A stretch of 64,000 bases of DNA from Chondrosia reniformis (lineage: Eukaryota > Porifera > Demospongiae > Chondrillida > Chondrillidae), in the NCBI GenBank assembly GCA_947172415.1, contig OX359193.1:940501-1004500 (forward strand). The letters are read 5' to 3'. The notes under the pieces are model-generated. The model ran no database searches and was not told the DNA's origin. It saw nothing but the letters and a program-made list of their open reading frames with translations. Shown here piece by piece: positions 35,711 to 47,610 of the stretch. A program made the translations under genes and the position numbers. Within the stretch, counting starts at the first letter, position 1; every line of letters begins with the position of its first letter.

Positions 35711-36679
35711 CTACACACCACTCATACACTTCTTGGCTCTGTTGTAAGGAGGGCAGGGCAGCACTTCGCAGTATGGCTCCACGTTCCACCACTCAGCAGC
35801 ATTATGGGTGTGTTTGGTGCTCCCAGGGAGTAATTGAGGGGCATGGTGTACACAGACGAACTCCGCCCTCCCAGCATGATTGTATCTAGTAGCTCTAGGA
35901 TATCCATAATACTCCCTTTTCCACCCACTGGGACATGCATATGTGCCGGGTATCATGAGAGACTTGCTTCTAATAGTACCACAAACAGCACAAGGAGCAT
36001 TGTGCTGAAGCGTTCCATCATAATTATTGGTTGGTTCATACTCAACTGGTCCTATCTGTACCCAGCCATTCACACCCTTCTGGTATGAGAGGAACCTTGG
36101 CTTACTGGTGAGGCATATGTAGTTAGATCCTCCCCCTCGAGTGTGGTAAGGGGTTCCTGCAGCATAGCCGTGATATATCTGTTTGGTACCTTGGACATTG
36201 GGGCAGTCCTTTCTTCCCCAGATAGTGTATGTAGATTTCAATTCACTTACACATAATCCTGTAGCCAGCCCTGTAATATAATATGTATAGGTACACATAC
36301 AGCAAATGTATACAGATACGTAGCACTATAGCTACATAATATATGCATAGGTTTATAAAATATTCACGGGTATTTAGGAGTTGGAGAGGTATTTGTGCCT
36401 TAGATTATTAAATATTTTGCCCCAAAAAAGGAAGTCAAATTGCCAATTTTTAATAGCAAACAAACATATTCCACTAGGTTGTACCTCCAAACTATTGTAT
36501 CCTCTCCATTGTTTTATTTGCTGAAGAACCTGACATATACATCAAAGTACATGCAGCTAGGTATATGCACCCCTCTACAATTAAAAATGTATTTATTATA
36601 ATTTATCTGCCCATATATACAAACCGGTTTCCAGAATTAGAACAAGACAAAGAACTTCACCAAGATAAAAGTAACTCAT
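35711..36679 (-). CDS. Secreted short-chain-collagen C-terminal-domain protein, copy 3
   Basis: Exons 36679-36625 and 36270-35711, 204 residues. It carries the same C-terminal CMSGV change as copy 2 and differs from it at few residues (for example YPRATRY for YLRATRY). An insertion just upstream of exon 2 removes the in-frame ATG that copies 1 and 2 have there, which supports exon 1 at 36679 as the true start. Confidence 0.84.
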
Positions 36680-38023
36680 CTTGCTGTGTTCTGAAGCCAA
36701 TATTTCTGTAGTGTTGTTACCAGGTAATTGTGCTATTCATTTGTTATACTGCAAAACAAGCTTACTAGATTACATATTGACCATAATAGAATTATAATGT
36801 ATACACTCTAATACCATATAGGTGATTATATACAAATAGAAAAAGTTATATATAAACTCTATATATAGGGAATACGTAGGTAGAGTATACTCTATATATA
36901 GTAATAAGAAAGGTTTGAAAGAAAGTAAATGAAGTTTCCATACAATTTTCTGTACACAGTGCAATGTATGTATGGCATTTCACCGAATCTGATTTAAAGA
37001 TATATATAAAGTTCAAAGAATATTGAATAGTCCAAATTCTTTCCTATAAATGTTATTTGGGGCCTTGAGCTATATATAGATCTACTTCACAGAAAGGCTT
37101 AATGTGCATAGCGCTCTTAGTTACTAGGCCTCTCCAGTTTGATCTCTAAGTATTTAGCAATGATTTGCTTACTCATACTTAAACTAAAACACCATTTACT
37201 TGTAACAAGGAAATATGAAAAATGTCTACATGTAGAGATAGCAAAGTGGTCAGGATCAGGAGACAGTGCATAAGCATAAAATGCAAGATTATTCTTGATG
37301 GCTATTTCTTATATACAATATATGCCATACACAAATCTACTGCTTATCAGATTAATATGGATGAGCACATAATCACCATCTAACTTTAGCTATATAGAGA
37401 GTCCTTCAAATTGATTTTGATACCATTTCTAATTTGATTATGTACGTATAGGCCATTACCATGCTAATATTTGAGTAATAGTTTTGCACATGATTTTAAA
37501 AACATCCACTACACTACAGTTGTACTAAAGCTGTAAGTAGATAACTCTTGTGAGGAATAAGACAATAGGCTAAATAAATTCAAATCCATGACTGCCCTGC
37601 CAAATTTTCTTATAAAAGATCGACCAAGGCCCAGTCACCAGCCTACGGACACAAATATAAGTGCATGTTCAATATACTCTTGTAAACAAGTATAGTCTCT
37701 AATTATGCATGCAGATAATATCCATGCTAGTGTCCACTATATCAAATTAGACATTAGACATTGCACGTATATACGTAGGCTAGAGTATTATGGCTTTATT
37801 AATGTATTAGTTTGGCTGATATCTTCCTTGACACTTTTCTCATTTATACATTAACCATGCATAAAGATGAATATAAATTGCTTACATCAATCTTAGAAAT
37901 TTGTTTAAACTTACAATTAATTGAAAGTATAATTCTACAAGTAAATTATGAGTTAGCAGCTACCTATAAGAACACTGCATATAAGTTTGATTGATTTCAA
38001 TTCGAATTCATGCATATATGAAT
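36680..38023. other. Spacer between the two genes of unit 3
   Basis: Matches the spacers of units 1 and 2. Plus-strand TATAAAAG at 37611-37618; the following donor-like word reads ACAAATATAAGT here, without GT. No supported frame. Confidence 0.5.
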
Positions 38024-41000
38024 TCAGAAAAACTGTGTCACAGCTGGTGGTCCGTATTTCTCTTCCAACAGTTTTCTCAACTCAAAACGGTAAGTAAAAT
38101 TCTCCTTCAAATTATCGACTTGAAACGCTCTAACTTTTTTGCCAACAGTTATTTCCTTTATCATAGTGTAGTTGCCATGTTCTTCATTGATTAGAAACAC
38201 TGTGATTAGGAACCCCTTGGTATCAGGTGATGGCATTTCCCAGAAAATTGTGTATCCACCTGAAACTTTGTACCTTCTGGTTATTTCAACTATACTCTTG
38301 GCTATATACATGATAAATATGTATATACACACATCATTATCACACAATACATGTGTACATGTACGAATATTTTACATAAATGTGTTTGTGTGTATGCATA
38401 TATTTATTTGTTTGAAGGGATATATTCTCTGAACACACTAACCCTTGAGATCTGTAAATTCATCACACAGATTTCCTTGATAACCTTCTAGACAATTACA
38501 AGTGTCAGTAAGCACACATGCTCCATGAACACAAGGTGGATTACAGGTTGCTATGGGGACATATAGATATATGTATATAAAGATATGCTCCATATATATA
38601 CACAAAAGATGGCTCACAGGTTGAATAATATGTATGCAAATAAAATACAACTCCAATCATCCATCTATTTAATCCACTAACCTGGATGAGATGCATTCAT
38701 TATTTCAACTAATGTTTCACTCCCATTTAGTGTACTCATTCCAACTACAACATCAGAAGTAGCAGCAATGTCATACAGACAGAAGGGATCATCTTTGCAC
38801 ACTTCCTCTGCCATGGCCTTCTCATCAGGAGTGGAGAAAGCAATCTCAAACTTGGGAATAAATTTAGGATGAAAGTAGGTGGACCAGGAAGTTCCCTCCT
38901 CAATACTGTAGTCAAAAATACTCTCAGATTCATTCCTGATTATCCCTAAAGATGAAGAAATTAAAACATTTTACTTACACAAAATAATAGAACAAATTTC
39001 TGATTATTTTATTATCCTTTGAAGATATACGTAATAACTCACAAGTTATTCCAAAATCATTATGTATAATCTCCATTGATGAATTTAAGGAGATTGGATC
39101 ATCACTATGTCTAGGCTTTAAGTCATCAGACTGATCATCGTTGAAGGACCCCATCAATCCCCTAGTTTTTCCTTTAAAGCTCCTTGGGAGACTGACTATG
39201 AGTGTGGATATGAAAGGGTGGCCATTGGAATCCTCATTCTTAGACACTTCAATATAAGCACTACTACTACTAAATAGAGCAGAAATTGTAGTTAGCCCTT
39301 TTCTTGAAACTTCAACTCCCTTAAATGACTCTTTTTCAAAGAAGTTGTAGATTTCTCCATCAACTACTGCAACAAGCCGGGACTCCCACAGTTGGATTTG
39401 TACAGCGTCTGAATCCTTTTCTTTTGCAACCACAGCAGTAAAGATAGTAGCCCCTGCTGGAGAGCCATCTTTAGCAAGAGCTTCCTCCATCCTTGCCTGC
39501 AGTGTGAAGCTATTGTCACTTGTCTCAATAATGATGTACTCTCCCTTCCCATTGAATGTGTACTTGTATCCATCCAGCGTCACCAAATGAGGGTCACCGT
39601 ACACACAGGCTTGCATGGATTGATAGGGGAAAGCATATAATATGTAGCAGTGAAGACATTATGTGGACATATGCAATGGATAAACAAACATAATGTACAA
39701 CCAAATATAATAATAAAAAGGGGATCCAGAGTTTATTGCACATAAGCCTGTGCTGGGCTATCATTGCAAATATATAATAAACACCACCGGATATTATGCC
39801 AACCAACCAAATGACAATTGGCTACTTGGCTGGGGGACTGTAGTCCTATTCAGTGGCAACCAGCGATGACCTCCCAGTCATCCAAGAGCCCCCATGCAGC
39901 AAATATAATGCACGTACGTACAAGTGCGTGGACGTTTCTAATTTCATTCTATATACATGTTATATTTTACTGGCTCTATTAATAGCCATTGCTTTTCACT
40001 GACAAACCTGGAGGTGGGGGCATGTAACGTGATCCATCATCAGAAGGTCTGTTTTCGTAATAGAAATCACAATTGTCAAACCGGCTATCCTTACAGCAAT
40101 AGACATATGGCAGAAAGTCTCCTCTAAGATGTTCTAATTCCAATGTCTGAACTAGATTCATATGTCCTCCTCCAGGTGGTCCAACCTTGAGATTGCCATC
40201 ATAATCATAACAACAATGTGAATGAACATTTGGACCACTACAAAAAGGTATATTTAGTAGATATAAATGCTCGGATACAGAAACTTGTATATAGATAATA
40301 CATATGTGTATGATTACAAGATTCAAGACCCCTAGATTTAGCACAGAGAGCCAAGGGACTCACAAAAGATCAAGAAGAAGATAAAGACTCCCAGGGTCAC
40401 TGATTAAGGTTGCATGGAATTTCCATGCAGAATCAGCTGTCTGGCCCAGTAAAGAAGTAGAGAGGTAGAAGGAGAAAACTCTTGTACCCTCATCCAAAGC
40501 TCTCACTAGGTTTAGTTCCCTATAGGTAGGGCCTTTATTCTAAAGTAGATGTAGCATGTTGATTATTCATAAACATGTATACATGACCATGACTTCTGTA
40601 CAACCTACTAGCAGGTTAGGTTGGGACTGAAAAAGTTCCAAAACTGTCTGAAGTATACTCTTGAAGACTCGTGTGGTTGTGCAACTGGTGACTTTCTCAC
40701 TTGGGAATTTGGTAGAAGAGCCTGTCTTTCAGTTGGAGGACAAGGAGGAAGTGAATTAAATACATTATTTATCTTATTCGGATCTTGTGAAAAAGCCCAT
40801 TTTTGACACTGTTCACGAAATGATCTATCAAATTTCTGCACCTTTTTTTCACTTTTTATATTCCTCAAAAAGTATACAAATGTTCTTTTTGCTACTTGTC
40901 CAAGTCCTGGAACATCTGCGGAAACCTCAAAAATTATCATAATTGCACTTTCTGACTTGGGGAATGGAGACGACTTGGCTGGAATGTCCATCACAAATCC

Positions 41001-43202
41001 TCTAGCTTCTCCAGTGTTGGGAAGTCCTTCCTTCAATTTATGCAGCTTTATGGGTTCTGATTTAGCACTAAGATCAAACCATATCATATTGATGCCTACG
41101 GTGTAGTTCTCTGGGGGTACTTTGGGTATTAATTCCTTTGGCCAAAGGAGATCAATAGTGTCCATATTTGAGATAAGCAAACTATCATCCTTTGTAAATA
41201 CATCAACTTCAACAGTGTCATAAAGTTCCTCTATTAAAATAGATATATGTATTATGTATAAGTGATCTCTGGATTAAATATATAAGCATAATGTATATTG
41301 TTAACACATATATATAGTTATAGCCCAGAGATGAGGACCCATGCATAGTCAAGTAATTATATATTTTGGTATAGAGGTTCTCGTCTCTGGGCTATAACTG
41401 CATACATTCCATCACCATGGCATTCAGACAACCCAGAAAATAAATGTATAAGATTTGCTTCACTTCGAATTCCTGTATGGATTTTCACACTGTCTATCTC
41501 CATATTCAGCAATTGACACTGAATATAGTAGATACATATACAATGCCCCCTCCATCATGTTGCCATGACATTGTATACAAAATCTATTGCAATAGATCAG
41601 GAATCTATAATCAATATATAGTTATACTGACTGAAAATGAATCCTTTGGAAATGGTTGTACTGAATATTTCTCTACTTCCTTTGTTCAGCTTAAATGCGA
41701 AAGAAACTCTGCCAGTATTTTCCATGGTAGGGCTAATACAATAAGCTTGTTTATCACTTATGTACTTTCCAGATACTTCTGTGCGACCAAAGACACAACT
41801 GATGTCATAATCCTCCATTATGCATGATGACTCCAAAGTAACCACTACTGGAGTTCCACCATATAAATTGCTGGCTGATGGGCTGATGGTACCTGAGCCT
41901 ATACAGGTATACATATATAGGTACAAAAATTTCTATACTCTGTATACGTATATATGTGCATTTATATACCTGTACATTCAGCAAATGTAACATTGACTTT
42001 CTTGTCAATCCTGAATATCCACTCTCCCTCATTTCCAGTGTTACCAACTTCACGAGACAGGTCTCCAATGTCGTCACCGGCAACAGTACTTTTAATGATT
42101 TGTGTAGCGTTAAGCAATGAGTTATATCCAGCTATAGCATGATATCCTCTTCCGGTAAAGGATGCCACTTTAGCATAATTGTAAATAGCAACTGATTGCT
42201 CTCCATTAGTAGCTATGACAATCTGAAATGTGTTTGCCTGCATATGCATGTCATATAAAAAGAGATTTTAATCCAAAACTGTTAATTTTTTTAATTAGTG
42301 TGTGAGGTGTGTACTTGTTATATATATATAGGGATCAATGTATTTTAAAAGATAGTACAAATTAACCTTACTTTAATATTCTTATACAGCTTATAGGTAT
42401 GTATAGTATAGCTGGGAGGCAAACTATAGTCTTACATGTTTAATTACATATACATGATGGGTGCTAATTTACTGAGGCTGAGGGTAACTATGATATGTAT
42501 ATGTTCATACTTACAGTGCCAATTTCAAAAACACCGGTATTCTCCACTTGATCCCATGTAACGATTAGCCCCCATGTAGCCATAAAGAAGGGTAAACCTA
42601 AGAAGTCTCCTGCCCTCTGACTTATTTCATTAAGTAACTTTGCGTGGCTTGCTGTCGTCAATTCCCTGTATACCACACCATCAAGTTCTTCACATTCATA
42701 ATCTTTACCATCCTCAAGAAATCCGGACCCTGTAATGTCGACACAACTTCCAAATCTACTTGCAACTGTGTTACTTTTCCAAAGAGGAGCAATTACATTC
42801 TCGGACATAAAGAAAAAATTATCCATTGTAAGATATGTCTTATTTGATTGTGACAGAAACAAAGCTCCTTGACCGGTTACCTGAATAACATACAAGAGTA
42901 TCAGAGAGTACGGCAGTACTCTCTAAGTAGGGATGTATATACTTGATTTAACGAAATAATTAACTTACGTAGATGTAGCGGTAGGGAATTTGGAAGAAAA
43001 TAAATGGTGTAGACTCAGGAAGTTCTATCTCCTGGGCAAAGGGATTTCTATTGAAATATTCATCTAATCTCAAATTCGGATTAGCAGCCAAGCTAATATC
43101 TCCAGATTCTTCTGCAAAAGGAAATCCGAAGAAGTTAACCTTTGCAGTTAAAGCTACAGAAAACAAAGCAAAGACCAGCAACGTATAGACGATACTAGCC
43201 AT
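38024..43202 (-). CDS. Secreted NIDO-IPT-AMOP-VWD-EGF-FN3-like protein, copy 3
   Basis: Exons 43202-42969, 42880-42515, 42237-41970, 41898-41632, 41230-40609, 40237-40008, 39609-39043, 38945-38682, 38550-38443, 38301-38024; in phase, 1067 residues. The domain order is unchanged. One codon is missing in the last exon (GPPAVTQFF where the others have GPPAEVTQFF), an in-frame change that supports this as the real C-terminus. NIDO differences cluster after the acceptor of exon 2 (SNKTYLTMDNFFF). Confidence 0.9.
39715..39905. repeat. Dispersed repeat (GGCTGGGGGAC core), unit 3 copy
   Basis: Counterpart of 18300-18490. Confidence 0.55.
40363..40538 (-). repeat. 240-bp family copy, unit 3 counterpart of 18945-19120
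   Basis: Same intron and orientation as in units 1 and 2. Confidence 0.75.
41315..41398. mobile_element. MITE-like inverted repeat, unit 3 counterpart of 19890-19972
   Basis: Same TATAGCCCAGAGATGAGG and CTCGTCTCTGGGCTATA ends. Confidence 0.65.
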
Positions 43203-43239
43203 TACTGTGAAGTAGCTCGTACTCGCCACGGACCTGATA

Positions 43240-43296
43240 GTTTAGACTATATAGTATAAAGTCCAATTAAAGATAAGTTCCGTTTCCGTTTTCCAA
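43240..43296 (-). promoter_or_regulatory. Promoter of NIDO-AMOP-VWD copy 3
   Basis: GGAAAACGGAAACGGAAC and the TATA-like box match unit 1; the distal GCACGTGTCAC matches unit 2. Confidence 0.42.
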
Positions 43297-46215
43297 GTGG
43301 TCTACATAAAAATACCAATTAACCCCACTTGTATGTAACCATGGGCACAGCTTGGCCTATATAACCCTCTGCACGTGTCACTTTAATAAATACTATAACA
43401 TCTGAAATTAAAATACAGTACTAGTATTAACATAAAATTTAAAATTTACAATACATACTTAGGTGAATATAAGGTAAGAGGCCACTATTAGTATAAGCAG
43501 CCTAAATCAATGTCAAAATAAAAATATCAATGTCTGGGAGAGACCCATATGTACCATGGTCAAATTGCCGACCTGCATGGCTACAGAGTTAAAATAAAAA
43601 TGACGGTGATGATTGCTGTAATTATTATTATTATTATTAGATGAGAATACTAACACCTGAAATTAAAATACATTATTAAAATCATCATATATATCATCCG
43701 GTTCTGTCACTGCAATGCTCATGCTCTATTCACACTTCTTATACAAACTACATACTGTAGTAGTAACTGCATGATCAGTGTTGACAGACTTTTAGTTGTA
43801 CATATGTGATTCTATAAACAGAATAAGCTGATAATCCGAGACTCCTCCCATTATACATAGTTCAATGTACTTTAGCAATGAAAATATGCATACAATCCCC
43901 CATTGGTATATATGAATATAATATCTACGTATATATATATAGATAGATTTTTTATTTGTTATACATTACAACAAATACAGATTCATTTGTGTGCATATAT
44001 AGATGAAAAATCTAATACATCTAATACGCCATTTTCCTGCATGCTGTGCCTCTTCTGTAAAAAAGCCTATATGGGAACTAAACCTGAAGAGAGCTTTGGA
44101 TGAAGATATATAGTCTTTTCTTCCTTCTTTTCCCTTCTTTCATCTTCTTCTCCACTGGGCCAGACAGCTGTTTCTGGGAATTTCACCCTTCATCAGTGAC
44201 CCTGTGAGTCTTTGTCTTTATCTAATTATCTTGATCTTTTGTGAATCCTTACAGATAACACACCCTCATATGTATATATAGTTATATAAACTCCATTATG
44301 TGTCCTGTATAAAACATAATTAAGGAGAATGACTTAGGTCCAAAGTTTAATTAATGTTCTATTATAATGAAGTACTCCAATGCTGCATAGCTTCAAATGT
44401 CTGATCCATGACCTATTTGGTGCCATGGCCACATAAACAATTAATTAACTGACATTTTGTATATAACTTCTCTGTAAGGTGTGATTGAAGATGCTGTCAG
44501 GAATTAAAAATTAATTATTTATGCTATATTATAAGATGTTGTCAGTGAGTGATTAGCCATAAACTATTGCAGTTTTTTCCACACCATTTTTGTGAAAAAG
44601 TCAAGTCAAGTATATAATGCAATTAAAATGAAACTCCCTTTTAATTGAATACTCCTGGGAATTGTATAACTTCTAAGAATTAAAGCTATGCAATTTAGAG
44701 AGTCCACTATGCAGTACGTGAGACTGAAATAAATTTAATTCATATAAATATGTATGTGTATTATGCATATTAAACTATATATAGAAGTATAACAACGCTC
44801 CCGTACATGGTGACTGTCAAGCACATGCAGCTGTTCAACTTCTCTCTTCAAAGCCTCTTCAATTTAACCTTTGGCAAGAGGCTGTTGAATGCTTGGGAAG
44901 GAAGACCTGTCACTTCACCTTCATTGGATTACAAACTTTACAGGAGCATAACCTTCGTGGCAGTGTAACCCTAGAGCCTCAAGCTCAACACTACATGTAA
45001 CCAATCAGTAAATCTAATTTATTATATATTTAATTATACTTCATGCAGCTAGATGCAAGAATTCCATGGAGCATAATAATACTAGTACTGCAATGAATAC
45101 ATGCATTATTTAACAAAATGCAACTGTTCATTAAAATTATGAATTAAATGTACATGTATTATAGTCAGACATACATACGTACATTATGTAGTTTCACCCA
45201 GAACTATATTATTATAAGCCTAGTTATTGTGTATTTGAAAGGTTTTTAAAAGATATATATATATATATATATATATATAATAGAAAACTTATATAATCAC
45301 TGATCATGAATCCATATGATAGTCATGTGCATGCAGTGTATGGATCACATTTTTACATGGATCTTTTAATGGATCTTCTTACTTAATATATATTTACATA
45401 TACGTATATATAGTGACTTGGAGCTGACTAGAGTGTTTTCTATATGCATGGGAGATTTATGCACTTCCAAACTTCAAATCAAATGAACATCCATGAACAC
45501 TCCATGAACATATCCTCAAACATATGGAGGTTGTTCCTATGCTTTACGTACATTCCATATAGTTCACCCACATAATTGTTACAATTATGCACATCATCCA
45601 CATGCTACATACGCAAAAATCAGTATGAAGCTGTACAGCAATTGTGACTTCCAAACTTACAAGTGAGAGAAACCATTTTACATCAAAGCTTTGTATATAT
45701 GTACCTAGACACCCTCAATTACTAATACATATATCTGTACAAAATATGGTGTCAATAGTATATAGTTATGTGGTTCAGCTCTGAACCTTGCTCATGCAGA
45801 CGAGATAATTAAGCAAGTAATTTATAATTAGTTTTTGAGTCAGAAATAATGTCACATTCACTTATATCTAGAATGCAAACACAAATATTGACTTATATAT
45901 AATTAGTGTCTGTACTCATATATAGATGTCCATGATTCACATAATATCTTTAATTAATGAATTGCATAAAAAGTACATTTGACATATATAATTACCAAAC
46001 TGTATATAGCTATAGAGAACCACAAAAATGAAGTTGTAATATTGGCTATATATGTGAGTAGAAATTATATTATATATACTCACAATGTTTACAGTGTTAT
46101 AGAGAGTCATGATCACATTACATATTCCTTTGAATCCAGATTGGAGACATCAGTTATGTGATCGATCATGCAGGGCATACATGCAGCCCAAGATCCATAT
46201 CTCTCTTCTACTTAT
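43297..46215. other. Unit 3 flank
   Basis: 2.9 kb with no supported gene, matching the flanks of units 1 and 2 to about 46215. Includes a 240-bp family copy at 44002-44253 and a block at 45890-46030 not seen in the other units. Confidence 0.6.
44002..44253 (+). repeat. 240-bp family copy, unit 3 counterpart of 22768-23013
   Basis: Same site as in units 1 and 2. Confidence 0.85.
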
Positions 46216-46444
46216 ATACTTTTTACATTTTCAATATTCCTATAGCTATACGTATACAGTATATACAGTAGTATATACAGTATGACGTATATACGTACAT
46301 GATTATTATTTTGTTTTATGTTCTTTGTTATTCTCATACAGACATTCATTTGTGTGGTACTTTGCCTGTTATATTTCTTGAGCTAATTGATATACGTAAT
46401 AGACTGTGAATACATACATGTACATAACATACTATTACATAATC

Positions 46445-47290
46445 TTATTGCATGCAAGCACAGGTGTTTTCAACTTGTTGCCTCTTCAATTTAACCTTTG
46501 GCAAGAGGCTGTTGAGTGTTTGGGAAGGAAGACCTGTCACTTCACCTTCATTGGATTTACAAACCATACAGGAGCATAACCTTCATGGCAGTGTAACCCT
46601 AGATCCTTAACACTGTACCCAATCGGTGTCAAGTTAATCTAATTTATAATTCAGCATATATTTATATTAATAAGTGCAAGAATTTCATGGAGCATATATA
46701 TATATATATAATTAATAAATAAATAGTCAGACAAGCATATTATACTTACATTATGTATAGTTTGACTTATATATAACTATATATATTAAAATGAATTTGT
46801 CCTAGCTATATTGTGTAATTGAAAGGTTTCAAAGAAATACAGAACATTTATAACCACTGAATCCATATAAAAGTCGTGCAGTCAATAATATTTCTCCTGC
46901 ATGGTTATATATATTAGGGATCTTCTTAATAATATTATATAGTGACTTAATTGATTATGTATGTTTTCTATGCATGGAAGATTTATGCACTTCCGAATCA
47001 AATCAAATCAATCTCCATGAACGTGTTCCTACGCTTTACATTCTATATAGTTCACCTATGTAATTGCATTCTATAATTTACCTCTGTACACATAAGTAAC
47101 TGTTTTATATATATACAAAAAAATCAGTATGAAGCGGTACAGCAATACTTCCAAACTTACAAGTGAGAGAAACCATTTTACATCAAAGCTTTGTACGTAT
47201 ATATGTACCTAGTCACCCTAGCTATATCAGTATGAAAATGACTAGTGTCAATAGTTTATAGTATAGTCTATAGTCACAGAAAGGCTCTTA
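46445..47290. repeat. Decayed extra piece of the tandem unit's flank
   Basis: It follows 23440-24400 of unit 1 in order (GGCAAGAGGCTGTTGA, GGAAGGAAGACCTGTCACTT, ACCATACAGGAGCATAACCTT, TTACAAGTGAGAGAAACCAT) but with many changes and gaps. It implies an older, fourth unit, now without its genes. Confidence 0.8.
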
Positions 47291-47610
47291 TCGCATTGAT
47301 GGTCAATTGAAACTTTTATTTTCCTCATAACATGTACAGTAAAACTGTTATCTTCTTAAACACTGTGATAAAATAGCCTTTGACCTACGTATGTATATAC
47401 GTTGTACATCAGAGGATGGAACTGACCAGAATATTGTACAGTCACAGCTCTGGTTATGGTGACTGCCTCCTTTGCTGTATGCATATGTACACAAAAGGTC
47501 AAGAAAGCAATAATTCATATTTTAAATATTGATCATAATGAAAGCAAATAAAATTACTTCATGTACATGTACGTACGTTTATCAGTTTAGTGAGTCTCTT
47601 GTTGACTTGT

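Larger units (their letters stand above)
14300..46215. repeat. Triplicated 10.4-11.0 kb gene unit in direct tandem
   Basis: Three head-to-tail units: 14300-24729, 24730-35692 and 35693 to about 46215. Each starts CTGGCAGAGATCTATCCAC and ends AAGATCCATCTC..CTACTTATA. Exons, introns and flanks are all duplicated, and introns remain strikingly alike. Length differences come from local insertions: a 240-bp repeat only in unit 1 (about 21.0 kb), another only in unit 2 (about 32.8 kb), a 379-bp GC-hairpin element only in unit 2 (34.3 kb), and a 160-bp block missing from unit 1. Each unit carries two minus-strand genes. Confidence 0.96.
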
